The position numbers and the translations under genes were made by a program. Positions 8,514 to 16,390 of a DNA stretch of 33,595 nt are shown piece after piece (position 1 is the stretch's first letter; every line of letters begins with the position of its first letter). The stretch comes from Thermaceae bacterium (GTDB taxonomy: Bacteria; Deinococcota; Deinococci; Deinococcales; Thermaceae), in contig JADMIM010000038.1 of assembly GCA_015478585.1 (NCBI GenBank), positions 1 through 33,595 of the forward strand. The letters are read 5' to 3'. Below the pieces are notes generated by a model that had not been told where the DNA came from, did no database searches, and saw only the letters and a list, made by a program, of their open reading frames with translations.

Positions 8514-9386
8514 ATGGTCAGACTTCCCTGGCAAGTCAAGGTGCTATCCAAAATTGTCCTCTCCCGGCTTCCGGTTTCCTACGCCACTTGGAAGCGGCTG
8601 GGGCTATTTGACTCGGGGCAGATGGATCAACCCGAATATGCCTATAAGGTCTTTACCCATCACCTACGGCAGGCAGGCCTCGAGAACCGCCCCGACCTGG
8701 TAATGCTCGAGTTGGGGCCAGGTGACGCGGTGTCATCGGGGCTGATCGCGCATCTCTACGGAATGCGCCATAGCTATCTGGTAGACCACCAGCCCCAAGC
8801 CAGCCGCAGCCTGGCGGTCTACCGCCGCCTGCTGGACTATATGGCCCAGCGAGGACACCGCGACCTCGACCTCGAGGCCGCCGACAGTTTTGAAGCCTTG
8901 CTAAGCCGCAGCCACACCACCTATCTCATCGATGGGCTGACCTCGCTGCGGCAAATTCCAGCGGCCTCGGTGGATTTCATATGGTCGCAGGTGGCGCTGG
9001 AAATGGTGCGGCTGCGCGAACTCCAGCCGATCCTGCTCGAGCTGCGCCGGGTGCTCCGCCCCAACGGGATTTGCTCGCACTGCATAGACCTCAGCGACCT
9101 GATGGTGCGCTCACTCAACAACCTGCGCTTCTCGCAGAGCCTGTGGGAATCGGAGTTCATGGCAAACTCCGGTTTTTATACCAACCGCTTGCGGCTATCG
9201 CAGTACCTCGAGCTGTTCCAGCGCACGGGCTACCAGGCCGAGGTGGTGAACCTGGAATACTGGGACAGGCTGCCCGTACCCCAACAAGCCCTACACCCCG
9301 ACTACCAGGGCTTTCCCCAGGAGGAGCTGCGGGTACGGGAAGTAGACCTACTGCTGCGGCCCCTCTCGAGCGGTTTTCATGAATAA
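8514..9386 (+). CDS. SAM-dependent methyltransferase-like protein
   Basis: 290 residues. Motif I of class I methyltransferases is visible as MLELGPGDAVSSG near residue 65, followed by an acidic strand end in YLVDHQPQ, a post-II segment VDFIWSQVALEMV and the motif III-type region LRRVLRPNGICSHCIDLSD, typical of SAM enzymes that act on small or sugar-like substrates. The C-terminal part (FYTNRLRLSQYLELFQRTGY) resembles the substrate-binding end of methyltransferases in polysaccharide clusters, but there is no such cluster here. The start is supported by a GGGGGTGGG purine run. It is divergent from phr. The enzyme class is likely right; the substrate is unknown. Confidence 0.78.
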   Translation: MVRLPWQVKVLSKIVLSRLPVSYATWKRLGLFDSGQMDQPEYAYKVFTHHLRQAGLENRPDLVMLELGPGDAVSSGLIAHLYGMRHSYLVDHQPQASRSLAVYRRLLDYMAQRGHRDLDLEAADSFEALLSRSHTTYLIDGLTSLRQIPAASVDFIWSQVALEMVRLRELQPILLELRRVLRPNGICSHCIDLSDLMVRSLNNLRFSQSLWESEFMANSGFYTNRLRLSQYLELFQRTGYQAEVVNLEYWDRLPVPQQALHPDYQGFPQEELRVREVDLLLRPLSSGFHE

Positions 9387-9435
9387 AACCGACTTCAGCT
9401 AGATAAAAGCTACAGGGCATCAGCTTTAATCCCCC

Positions 9436-9458
9436 TAGCCCCCTTAGTAAGGGGGCTA
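9436..9458. repeat. Perfect hairpin 3' of the methyltransferase gene
   Basis: TAGCCCCCTTA and TAAGGGGGCTA form an 11-bp perfect inverted repeat around a single G. The flank after it on the plus strand is A-rich, not T-rich, so it is not a classical intrinsic terminator on either strand, although it may still end or stabilise the plus-strand transcript. Confidence 0.6.
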
Positions 9459-9563
9459 AAAAACCTGGCTAAGGTTATGGTCTGAAGCCGGGTCGGGGCT
9501 GGATGGGGGATTTCTAGACCCACCCCACCAACTACAGGCTGAAGACTACCTACCTGAAGTTGG

Positions 9564-9569
9564 TATAAT
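9564..9569 (+). promoter_or_regulatory. Perfect extended -10 promoter motif pointing into the DUF3467 gene
   Basis: TGGTATAAT (TATAAT at 9564-9569 with TG one base upstream) is a consensus extended -10 on the plus strand. Transcription would run antisense into the 3' end of the DUF3467/Roadblock operon. The region downstream has only a short open frame from 9589, not obviously a gene. Confidence 0.35.
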
Positions 9570-9616
9570 TACAAAAACCTCGAGGATAATGGACGCTTCA
9601 ACGGGGGCAGAGGGCT

Positions 9617-9913
9617 TCAGGCCCGGCCAGGGTCGGTGGCTTCGGGGATGGCCCCGAAGGTCTGCTCGTAGCGCTGGATGTTCTCGGCCAGGCTGTGCAG
9701 CAGGGCCTTGGCATGTTGAGGAGAGGTGATAATCCGCGAGACCACCAGGGCCGCCACTATACCTGGGTCGGTCTGGGGTTGCAACAGGGCAAAGTCCAGG
9801 TAGAACTCGTTTTTCTGATGCGAGAACACCGCGAAGTTGGCGTAGTGACCACTGGCGGTCTGGCGGTCTAGGTCTATACGCAGCTCGGGTACGGGGTTTT
9901 GTGGCTCACTCAC
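9617..9913 (-). CDS. DUF3467 family protein
   Basis: 98 residues from a GTG start that overlaps the stop of the upstream Roadblock gene (GTGA), so it is translationally coupled. The sequence has YANFAVFSHQKNEFYLDFALLQP near residues 24-46 and VVSRIITSPQHAKALLHSLAENI near 57-79, the conserved blocks of DUF3467, a family whose function is not established. The family is often a small stand-alone protein with a beta-rich first half and a helical second half. It is the last gene of a run with two Roadblock/LC7 proteins, which suggests a role in regulating a small GTPase or polarity system, as inference only. Confidence 0.85.
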   Translation of the reverse strand: MSEPQNPVPELRIDLDRQTASGHYANFAVFSHQKNEFYLDFALLQPQTDPGIVAALVVSRIITSPQHAKALLHSLAENIQRYEQTFGAIPEATDPGRA

Positions 9914-10287
9914 GCTAGGGCCTCCTTGAGGCGGGGAATACTTTTCTTGAGCTGGAAGCGCACCCGGCCCAGGCTTTGCATGGAGTCCATCAGCACCACC
10001 AGCAGATAACTTCGCTCTAAAGGAACCAGTAACAGCGGCCCCTCGGGATACTCTACCATGACCTCTTCCACGTCCCCGCGCTGCAATTCCTGTGACAATG
10101 CCCTAGCCGAAGCCAGAGCGGTAGAAGCGGCTCCACCCAGAAAGTCCACATCGGGGGCTTTTTCGCTGCGGACACTCTCCACGATAAACCCGTCCTCGGC
10201 AATCAGGGCCGAAGCCCGCACCCCGGCAGTGGTTTGCAGTTCTGAAAGCACTTCTTGTACCATATCCACCCCTATCGCGGTCTTCAT
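9910..10287 (-). CDS. Roadblock/LC7 domain protein
   Basis: 125 residues from MKTAIGVDMVQEVLSEL. The fold signature is visible: an N-terminal helix, the strand pair ASALIAEDGFIVESV, a long central helix with SARALSQELQRGD, and strands VMVEYPEGPLLLVPLERSYLLVVLMD. Such proteins (MglB-like) act as regulators or GTPase-activating partners of Ras-like GTPases such as MglA. No GTPase gene is in this window. A TTG start eight codons upstream is possible. It overlaps the DUF3467 gene by 4 nt. The domain assignment is strong; the partner is unknown. Confidence 0.88.
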   Translation of the reverse strand: MKTAIGVDMVQEVLSELQTTAGVRASALIAEDGFIVESVRSEKAPDVDFLGGAASTALASARALSQELQRGDVEEVMVEYPEGPLLLVPLERSYLLVVLMDSMQSLGRVRFQLKKSIPRLKEALA

Positions 10288-10368
10288 TGGGGCTGGCTCT
10301 TGTCTAGCCAACTACCAATCACCGACGCTGTTCTCGAGTTGCCCACTGAGTTCGCTCCGAAGACGGCT

Positions 10369-10695
10369 CTATAGTGTTTTTTCCAGGCGCAAAGCTAGGC
10401 GGGAAAGCTCGCTCCCCACACCCTTGCGGTCGGCCCCTTTGTCTACTACCGCTCCCAGGCAGTATTGACCAAACATCACTGCCAACACCTCGCGGCTATC
10501 GGTCGCCAGGGTAAGGCGTTTGAGCTGGCCCCCCAGGGTCTTGGTCAGGGTTTGGCTCGAGCGCAACAGGGCCGCCAGCTCGGCCGCCAGCAACTCGGGC
10601 TCGGGGCTGCTTTCGCCCACGCTGTCAATCACCAGGCCGTCCTGGCTGGTGAGCACGGCCTGACGGATTCCCAGTACCTCGAGCGACTGCAACAT
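10369..10695 (-). CDS. Second Roadblock/LC7 domain protein
   Basis: 108 residues from the ATG at 10695; a TTG one codon upstream is also possible. It shows the same pattern as its neighbour: helix, then AVLTSQDGLVIDSVGE, a central helix with AAELAALLRSSQTL, then LTLATDSREVLAVMFGQYCLGAVVD. It is clearly a Roadblock/LC7 domain but distant in sequence from the protein at 9910-10287. The two are 81 bp apart, probably one transcription unit. The pair might form a heterodimeric regulator. Repeat copy C lies immediately upstream. Confidence 0.85.
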   Translation of the reverse strand: MLQSLEVLGIRQAVLTSQDGLVIDSVGESSPEPELLAAELAALLRSSQTLTKTLGGQLKRLTLATDSREVLAVMFGQYCLGAVVDKGADRKGVGSELSRLALRLEKTL

Positions 10696-10751
10696 CAAGC
10701 CAGGGTAACACAGCCGCTAGGTGCAGCTTTGGCTAATTGCACATCGTGCCA

Positions 10752-10982
10752 AGGGCACAGGGCAAGACGCTAAAAACTTGTCGAAGGTCGAACGCAAAAA
10801 CTAAAAGCAAAACATAAAGGGCCAAAAGGCTACACCAGGACAGCCTAATTGTCTTATCGAGAAACATCGTCTGGGACGTAGTGTGTGCTTTTTGTTTTTT
10901 GACTTTGAGTTTTTAGCGTCTTGCGTTTGGCGTTAGTCGTTAGATGTTTAACGTTCGGCGGTTCTGCTCTCCGCCCTCTCCC
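10752..10982. repeat. Interspersed repeat element, copy C
   Basis: The third copy, filling most of the space between the recR stop and the second Roadblock start. The core at 10832-10879 matches copies A and B with a few substitutions. Flanks carry GTCGAAGGTCGAACG at the left and GTTTGGCGTTAGTCG/AACGTTCGG-type sequence at the right in inverted orientation, with AGGGCACAGGGC and CCGCCCTCTCCC at the outer ends. Confidence 0.7.
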
Positions 10983-11002
10983 CTACGCTCGCTGCTCACT
11001 TT

Positions 11003-11590
11003 CTACTGATACCCACGCCGATTCTCCAGCGCCCGTGCCAGCGTTACCTCGTCGGCATACTCGAGGCTACCACCTACTGGCAGTCCATAGGCCAACCGGG
11101 TCGAGCGTGACCCAGAGACGTTTAGCCGCTCAGCCAGATAGCTGGCGGTGGCTTCGCCCTCCACCGTCATGCCTGTTGCCAAAATGACCTCGCGCACGCC
11201 TGACAGCCGCTCGAAGAGCCTCTCGAGGTTGAGCTGCTCGGGGCCGATGCCCTCGAGCGGGTTGAGTGCCCCGCCCAGCACGTGATATAACCCCTCATAC
11301 TCACCACTACGCTCAATCGCCATTAGGTCGTTGATGCTTTCCACCACGCAAATCAGGCCGTGGTCGCGCTCGGTGTCGGCACAGATGGGGCAGAGTTCAG
11401 CCTCGGCCAGGTTGCCACACTGTTGGCAGGGATGCAGGTGCTGTGCGGCCTCGAGGCTGTGGCCCAACTCCTCAGCCACCTCGGGATTTTGCACCAAAAA
11501 TAGCCCCAGTTTTTGCGCACTCTTGGGGCCGACCCCCGGCAGACCAGCCAGGGCCCGGACGAGTTTGAGGAGTTTTTCGGGATACCGCAT
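11003..11590 (-). CDS. recR: Recombination mediator protein RecR
   Basis: A 195-residue protein matching RecR in length and layout. The N-terminal helix-hairpin-helix has LAGLPGVGPKSAQKL (residues about 14-28). It is followed by a four-cysteine zinc site (CQQCGNLAEAELCPIC) near residues 55-70, a Toprim domain with CVVES and LGGALNPLEGIGP, and the C-terminal LAYGLPVGGSLEYADEVTL. RecR acts with RecF/RecO to load RecA on gapped DNA. It lies downstream of ybaB on the same strand, the usual neighbour pair, but 73 bp apart because of an inserted hairpin. No dnaX is present, although it often heads this cluster elsewhere. Confidence 0.97.
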   Translation of the reverse strand: MRYPEKLLKLVRALAGLPGVGPKSAQKLGLFLVQNPEVAEELGHSLEAAQHLHPCQQCGNLAEAELCPICADTERDHGLICVVESINDLMAIERSGEYEGLYHVLGGALNPLEGIGPEQLNLERLFERLSGVREVILATGMTVEGEATASYLAERLNVSGSRSTRLAYGLPVGGSLEYADEVTLARALENRRGYQ

Positions 11591-11617
11591 AAAGCCTTAG
11601 TAGCAGATGGCCAATAG

Positions 11618-11649
11618 CTGATAGCCCGTTTTTAGCTCTGGGCTATCAG
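11618..11649. repeat. Perfect 10-bp inverted repeat between ybaB and recR
   Basis: CTGATAGCCC (11618-11627) and GGGCTATCAG (11640-11649) pair across a 12-nt loop. On the minus strand the hairpin stands in the ybaB-recR gap. A related but imperfect sequence occurs at 4258-4296, so this may be another short repeat family. No T-tract follows it on the minus strand. Confidence 0.6.
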
Positions 11650-11663
11650 TCATTAGCGACCAG

Positions 11664-11978
11664 CTAAAACATTCCCCCCAACATATTCCCAATGCCCCCC
11701 AGTTCGCGGCTCATCTCTTTTTCAGATAGCTCGTGGGCTTTGGTCTGGGCATCCTGGATAGCGACCAGGAGCAGGTCTTCCAGGGCCTCGAGGTCATCTT
11801 TGTCCACCGCCTCGGGTTTTAGCCTGACCGCTTGTATATGCCCGTGTCCATCGGCGGCAATTTCCACCATGCCACCCCCCGCCGAACCCACCACGCTCAT
11901 GCTGCCCAGCTTTTCTTGCACCTCAGCAGCTTTTTTCTGAGCCTTCTGGGCCTCTTTCATGATTTTCTGGATGTTCAT
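11664..11978 (-). CDS. ybaB: YbaB/EbfC family nucleoid-associated protein
   Basis: 104 residues from MNIQKIMKEAQKAQKKAAEV, chosen because GGAGG lies at the right distance upstream; the in-frame longer start is less likely. It has the YbaB layout: a helical N-terminus, VVGSAGGGMVEIAADGHGHI near residues 30-50, the acidic helix DLEALEDLLLVAIQDAQTKA and a Gly/Met-rich end (GGIGNMLGGMF). It is a small DNA-binding dimer. It precedes recR, its common partner. A TATAAT motif lies upstream. Confidence 0.95.
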   Translation of the reverse strand: MNIQKIMKEAQKAQKKAAEVQEKLGSMSVVGSAGGGMVEIAADGHGHIQAVRLKPEAVDKDDLEALEDLLLVAIQDAQTKAHELSEKEMSRELGGIGNMLGGMF

Positions 11979-12000
11979 GCCGTCCTCCGTCAACTGGTTC

Positions 12001-12006
12001 ATTATA
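12001..12006 (-). promoter_or_regulatory. -10 element of the ybaB-recR unit
   Basis: On the minus strand this is a perfect TATAAT, 22 bases before the ybaB ATG and followed by the GGAGG site. The -35 region is only A-rich. Confidence 0.5.
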
Positions 12007-12074
12007 TCGTGGCTTTATATATTTTTTTCGCTTGTCCTGGCGGTAAAAAACCCGACCAGAAAACATGAAGCACA

Positions 12075-12262
12075 AGGCAGAGGGCAAAGAGCTAAACATC
12101 GAACGACTACCGCCGAACGCTAAAAGCAAAATGCAGATCAAAAGCTATACCAGGACAGCACCATTGCCTTATCAAGAAGTACCGTCTAGGGCGTGGTTCC
12201 TACTTTTAAATTGTTGTGTTTTCAGCTTTCGGCCTAGGGCTTTTAGCATTTAGCCCTCTGCC
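12075..12262. repeat. Interspersed repeat element, copy D
   Basis: The fourth and most diverged copy, between ybaB and the MFS gene stop. The core (12147-12194) keeps ACCAGGACAGCA and TTATCAAGAA but differs at more positions. The outer ends are inverted repeats (GGCAGAGGGC at the left, GCCCTCTGCCC at the right), which show the element's limits most clearly. Confidence 0.7.
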
Positions 12263-13459
12263 CTAGGCGGCGCTAAGCTTTTGCTGGGGGATTCCACCCC
12301 GCAGCGCCACTACTCCCACGGCCAGACACACCAACAGGCCTGCCAACAAGAAAACCCGTGGGGATCCCAGCCAAGGTTCGGTTAGCCCGCCCAGCATGGC
12401 CCCAATCAAGACCGCACTGTTCATCACCGCACCAAAAGCCGCAAATAGCCGCCCACGAATCTCCGGTTGGGCATTGGTCTGCAAAATAGAGCGGGCTGGA
12501 ACGATAAAAAGCGAGTTGAATAAACCCGAGAAGAAAAAGGCCGCCAGTACCCAAGCAAACACCGGCAGGGCTCCGATGCTGACCTCGAGCAGCCCAAACC
12601 CTCCCAAAGCCCACATAAACAAGCGTTCACGGCGAAAGCGCTGGGTTAGTTTGCCAAAAACCAGTGTTGCTAGCACCGCTCCCAAGGCTAACGCGGCTTC
12701 CATAGCACCAAACCCGGAAGCTCCCACTCCCAACACTTTGTTGGCTAGTACCACCCCCAAAACCCCTTCCACCGAGCCAAAACAAGCCGCGGTAAATAGC
12801 AGCCCCACCGTCACCCGAACGGTGGGGTTGGCCCACAAAAACCGGACACCTTCCCTGGCTCGCTCCCAATAATCAGCTTTGCCGCTGGCTTGGGAACTAA
12901 GCTCGGGCAGACCGAGCAAAAACAGGGCCGAGGCCACATAGGTCAGGGCATCGAAATAAAAGGCAAACGGAGCCCCTACCGCCGCGACCAGCACCCCCGC
13001 CAGCCCCACGAAGGCCACCTCGCTAAAACGAGAGGCAAAATACATCAGACCGTTAGCCTCGTCGAGCTGGGCTTCCGGCACCAGATCCGGGACAGCAGCA
13101 TTGGAAGCTGGCTCGAACATCGAAGTTAACACCTCGACCAGGCCCACCAGAAGCAATAGCAGCGGCAGCGAGTGAACCCCCAGCAGGGGAATCAGCGGCA
13201 CCAGAATGGCCCGGCCAATATCGGCCAGGACCATCACTCGCTTGCGATCTTGGGTGTCTGACCAAGCCGCCAGCAGTGGCCCGGCTATCAGCGAGGACAG
13301 GAGTTGCACACCCAACACCAGCGAGACCCAGATCGCCTCGTGGGTCAGGAGATAAATCAGGGTCAGCAGGGCGATACGGTGAACCTTGCTACCCGCCTGA
13401 GAAACCAACCCAGCCAGAAACAGGCGGCGGAACTCGAGAAGGCGCAAGGTAGTCCACAT
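12263..13459 (-). CDS. MFS transporter (EntS/DHA3-like exporter)
   Basis: A 398-residue membrane protein with about twelve hydrophobic segments, the MFS layout. Between helices 2 and 3 is the motif-A-like loop AAWSDTQDRKRVM. The sequence FRRLFLAGLVSQAGSKVHRIAL opens like drug/proton antiporters of the DHA3 (enterobactin exporter EntS) group, and a central loop of basic residues (FGKLTQRFRRERLF) separates the halves. The start is supported by GGGAGG seven bases upstream, after a TATCAT hexamer. Substrate is unknown. It stands alone, reading toward repeat copy D. Confidence 0.85.
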   Translation of the reverse strand: MWTTLRLLEFRRLFLAGLVSQAGSKVHRIALLTLIYLLTHEAIWVSLVLGVQLLSSLIAGPLLAAWSDTQDRKRVMVLADIGRAILVPLIPLLGVHSLPLLLLLVGLVEVLTSMFEPASNAAVPDLVPEAQLDEANGLMYFASRFSEVAFVGLAGVLVAAVGAPFAFYFDALTYVASALFLLGLPELSSQASGKADYWERAREGVRFLWANPTVRVTVGLLFTAACFGSVEGVLGVVLANKVLGVGASGFGAMEAALALGAVLATLVFGKLTQRFRRERLFMWALGGFGLLEVSIGALPVFAWVLAAFFFSGLFNSLFIVPARSILQTNAQPEIRGRLFAAFGAVMNSAVLIGAMLGGLTEPWLGSPRVFLLAGLLVCLAVGVVALRGGIPQQKLSAA

Positions 13460-13837
13460 ACGTCCTCCCGGTATGATATCCGAATTCCGCCATTTGTAGG
13501 AAAACGATCTGGCCTACAGAGCAACTCCGCAACCCAATGGCTGGTCAAGCTATACCCTGAGCCGCATTCGCATCAAGGCCTGAGGCCGACAAACCCATGG
13601 CTAAAAGTGGCGGCAAAACCAAGCGAGAGCCTACTCGTTGCCTGAAAATCCAACTCGGGAAATCTATTCCCTTTTTGTAGATGCTTGACCTGCTCGCGCT
13701 CTACAAGAAGGGGACTCGAGTACGTAAGGTTACAGAGCCTCATTATCGCGGTTTGCGCTATTTTTGCCGCCACTCCTGACGGCAAAAAGGAGCTGGGTAC
13801 GGTCTTTCTAACGGAGTGAAGGGTTCTATCGCGGTTC
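13460..13837. other. Gene-free stretch with two inverted repeats
   Basis: No convincing gene. The first 40 bases hold the MFS promoter and Shine-Dalgarno sequence. An imperfect inverted repeat pairs 13668-13681 (TCCCTTTTTGTAGA) with 13700-13714 (TCTACAAGAAGGGGA). A perfect one pairs TTTTTGCCG (13761-13769) with CGGCAAAAA (13780-13788). Neither looks like a terminator. Confidence 0.5.
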
Positions 13838-14391
13838 CTATGGATTCAGCGGTAGCCCTGCGGGCGGGGGGTCAAAGGCCAGGCCATAAGGCGGGTAAAC
13901 GATATCCGAACCGACAATCTGGCGATCTGGAGTGACGGACCGTCTTTCTGGCTGGCCGGGGCGAACATCAGCAGGGTATCCCCCGTCCCGGTACTGTCGC
14001 CGGTATCAACCGCTACCCAGAGATTGCCCGCATTGTCGAAAGCAATCGCACCGAGGACATAGGAGGCGATGGTGCTGGGTTTTAGCTTGATATCCGGGGC
14101 TCCGCCGCTGGTGAAGACACTCTTGGGGTAGCGGTACAGGTTGTCGGCACTAACCCACAAGTTGCCCGCCGCATCGAAGGCCAGGGCCTTGGGGATGTCT
14201 ACAGAGCTATCTTTACCCAGTTTGTGAAACGCTGGAAGGGTGCTCAGGCCGCCAGTGAGTGCGCCTGCGCTACCCCACCAGCGGGTCGCCGTTGAAGAAG
14301 TCCATGTCCAACCACAGTGCCGCGCTGCCCGGTTCTTGGGCGTAGGTTACAGCGGCCTGGGTACTACCACTCACGGCTATGGTTCTGGGCC
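13838..14391 (-). pseudogene. Frameshifted beta-propeller (NHL/SMP-30-like repeat) remnant
   Basis: Three minus-strand frames each hold one piece of a beta-propeller-like protein. The first piece (PRTIAVSGST...ALWLDMDFFNGDPLVG) ends at a stop at about 14270; one base later the frame continues as SAGALTGGLSTLPAFHKLG and IPKALAFDAAGNLWVSADN, a typical propeller repeat, then AIAFDNAGNLWVAVD. A second shift near 13930-13950 is needed to reach GSDIVYPPYGLAFDPPPAG and the stop at 13838. The AFDxxGNLWV repeats are the NHL-type signature. The 5' end is missing; the remnant is fused to an AAA-ATPase fragment. It is non-functional in this form. Confidence 0.75.
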
Positions 14392-14664
14392 GAGCCAAAG
14401 CCAATACCCATTTTAGTTGTTCGCTGGAAACCTCGTGAATATCCTCGAGGCACAAAATAGCCGGGGCCAAACTCGATAGCAGCACAGCCAACCCATCCGC
14501 CACGCTATCTGAATCTAGGAGTTCTCGAGCAGTATGAGTTTTGCCTGTACCTGCCTCCCCCACAAAGCCAGTGCAGCTCCTCCGCGCTTGAGTGTCATCC
14601 ATTTTAGGCGGGCTGCAATAACTTCCAGGATGGCAGAAGCCATAGGACAATCAGCCTCGAGCAT
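14392..14664 (-). pseudogene. Fragment of an AAA-type ATPase (LuxR/BTAD-associated type), frameshifted
   Basis: From an ATG at 14664 the minus strand reads MLEADCPMASAILEVIAARL and KRGGAALALWG, then a one-base shift leads to GEAGTGKTHTARELL, a P-loop like those in the large signal-transduction ATPases with helical repeats. It continues with LAPAILCLEDIHEVSSEQLKW, a Walker B-type segment. The reading then joins, in frame near 14392, the propeller remnant. Only about 90 residues of a protein that usually exceeds 500 remain. The junction suggests a large deletion between two once separate genes. Confidence 0.7.
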
Positions 14665-14777
14665 AATAGAGCGGTTGTCATGAATAAGCGGCAATTATCC
14701 CTAAGGTTTTTGTGGGAGACACCTCAAAAACTCCACCAAGGTCAAGGGGGCATTGGTCAAACCGGACTTCAAGGTGG

Positions 14778-15044
14778 CTAGAGCGACTCGAGCACCCTTT
14801 CGGACTCCCGAAAATACTGGTCTTTAGGAATGAAGACATAACCCTGCCTACTTTGGGCGGGATGGTAGGTTATCTCGAGCCGGACTTCGGGTCGTATGCC
14901 TTCAAACTGACGAATTTGAGCGGGGATCGGGCGCGGCTGAGGTCGCAGGGCTTGGGAGAGGCGCTCGATCACCCAGGTGAGATAGGCAGCGAGACTCAGG
15001 GCTTTCACGCTTGCCAGTCTAGCCAAACTGTGTGGAGGCTTCAT
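14778..15044 (-). CDS. Small hypothetical protein
   Basis: An 88-residue frame starting MKPPHSLARLASVKAL. It has a helical N-terminal half and a basic, Pro-rich middle (RPQPRPIPAQIRQFEG) followed by RLEITYHPAQSRQGYVFIPKDQYF, which looks like real protein. I do not recognise a family. There is no Shine-Dalgarno sequence. It is divergent from the gene at 15075 with only 30 bp between starts, which is tight. The plus-strand alternative frame over this region looks like a shadow. Whether the gene is expressed is uncertain. Confidence 0.45.
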   Translation of the reverse strand: MKPPHSLARLASVKALSLAAYLTWVIERLSQALRPQPRPIPAQIRQFEGIRPEVRLEITYHPAQSRQGYVFIPKDQYFRESERVLESL

Positions 15045-15074
15045 GAAGGTCTAGACTGGGTGAAGGAGCACCCG

Positions 15075-15422
15075 ATGGCAACCCAACAGATTAATGGTTT
15101 GGATGTGGAAGTTAGCATTATCCCTGCTGACCCCAAGGAACTGGCTAACCTCTTGTCGGCCCGCGAACTCTGGGCGGTGGAAGCGGTAGACCAAACCCTG
15201 CGGGCCAATGCGCAGTTCCAGGCCAGTTATCCAGGGGCGGTGCTAACCAAGGTCGAGTCTATGCGTGCCCTGAGCGAAAACGCTAAGGGACGCTATTATT
15301 TGCGCTATAAAACTGGTTCCAGTGCCACTGAGTTCTGGGGATATATAGCCCCAAAGCCCGCCTTCAACTTCAAACGAGGGCTGGTAGGAGTCGTACCAGA
15401 CGACAAAACACCCCCCGCGTAA
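15075..15422 (+). CDS. Hypothetical protein, about 115 residues
   Basis: The start at 15075 (MATQQINGLDVEVSIIPADP) is chosen over an in-frame upstream ATG because GAAGGAG lies eight bases before it. The sequence continues with PKELANLLSARELWAVEAVD, a helix-rich stretch, then QASYPGAVLTKVESMRAL and YYLRYKTGSSATEFWGYIAP. No signal peptide or membrane segment is seen. I recognise no family. It ends seven bases before the stop of nudC, which is convergent. Confidence 0.6.
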   Translation: MATQQINGLDVEVSIIPADPKELANLLSARELWAVEAVDQTLRANAQFQASYPGAVLTKVESMRALSENAKGRYYLRYKTGSSATEFWGYIAPKPAFNFKRGLVGVVPDDKTPPA

Positions 15423-15428
15423 GATGCT

Positions 15429-16256
15429 CTACTGCGTGGTCTGAAGCTGCCCCTTACGCGAGGCCAACCAGGCATCAATCACCTGGCGCGAAAGGCTGAT
15501 GGGCGGGGGCAACTCCGGCATCTGGCTAAAGTGAAACCACTGCGCGTCCTCGAGTTCATCTTCTTCGAGCCGGATTGTCCCACCCACGAACTTCGCCGAG
15601 AAAGCCACCATGAGCTGGTGTGGGAAGGGCCAGGGCTGGCTGGCGAGGTACTGGACTTCTGCGACCTCGAGCCCGACCTCTTCCAAAGTCTCGCGGTGGA
15701 CGCACTCCTCGAGCGACTCCTGGGGGTCTACAAAGCCCGCGATGATGCTATAGCGCCTGCCCCAGCCGGGCTTCTTGGCTAGCAAAATCTGGTCGCCGTC
15801 GTGGATGACCACCAGCACGGCGGGGGAGACACGGGGATAGGCCACGTGCCCACAGTTGGGGCAGGTGCGGGCTAAGTCCTGGCGGAGGGGGCCGTTGGTG
15901 TGGCCGCAAGTGCCACAAAAGGCACTCGTCCGCGCCCAGTACAGGGCTTGTGAAGCGTAGCCCGCCACACCATAGAGCGGGTCGCCGAGCAGGCTGATCG
16001 CGGCACGTAAACTCACCGCTTTCCAGCCTTCAGGTAAGGCGATATCAGGGGAAAGTTCACAGGCCAATATCGGCGTGTTCTCGAAACTGCCAAGGTGCAA
16101 GAGAAAGGTGGGCTCGAGGCCGTCCAGCACTTCCGCCGTCCCCCGAAGCGGCAAATCGTCCTTTAGCAACAGCTCTCCCGCTTTGAAGACAAACCACAGT
16201 CCGGGCTGGTCGGGGATTTGTGTGGGTTCGGCAGCGCGCAGGAGGCTCGAGGTCAT
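15429..16256 (-). CDS. nudC: NAD(+) diphosphatase (NudC-type Nudix hydrolase)
   Basis: A 275-residue protein with the three-part NudC layout: an N-terminal domain, a four-cysteine zinc ribbon (CGTCGHTNGP ... CPNCGHVAYPR, about residues 115-140) and a Nudix domain. The Nudix box is GFVDPQESLEECVHRETLEE followed by VGLE, matching GX5EX7REUXEEXGU. The NADH-specificity motif SQPWPFPHQLM follows at about residue 205. It hydrolyses NAD(H) to NMN and AMP and, in some bacteria, removes NAD caps from RNA. A TATGAT hexamer lies eight bases upstream of the ATG, so the mRNA may be leaderless, and a palindrome lies further upstream. Confidence 0.93.
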   Translation of the reverse strand: MTSSLLRAAEPTQIPDQPGLWFVFKAGELLLKDDLPLRGTAEVLDGLEPTFLLHLGSFENTPILACELSPDIALPEGWKAVSLRAAISLLGDPLYGVAGYASQALYWARTSAFCGTCGHTNGPLRQDLARTCPNCGHVAYPRVSPAVLVVIHDGDQILLAKKPGWGRRYSIIAGFVDPQESLEECVHRETLEEVGLEVAEVQYLASQPWPFPHQLMVAFSAKFVGGTIRLEEDELEDAQWFHFSQMPELPPPISLSRQVIDAWLASRKGQLQTTQ

Positions 16257-16291
16257 CTTTTTGTATCATAGGGCTTGCTCCTCAAATCTAT

Positions 16292-16305
16292 TGCGGTTTA
16301 CCGCA
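16292..16305. promoter_or_regulatory. Palindrome in the nudC/GH25 divergent region
   Basis: TGCGGT-TT-ACCGCA is a perfect 6+6 palindrome. Seen from nudC it overlaps the expected -35 position of the TATGAT promoter, so it is placed as an operator would be. No regulator is identified. Confidence 0.35.
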
Positions 16306-16390
16306 TTTTCTTATTCGTTCCTATGAGCAAAGGTTCTTTCTGAAAACCGCCATAACCTAAAGTTTGTTACCTTAAAAGCTGGGGGTTCAT

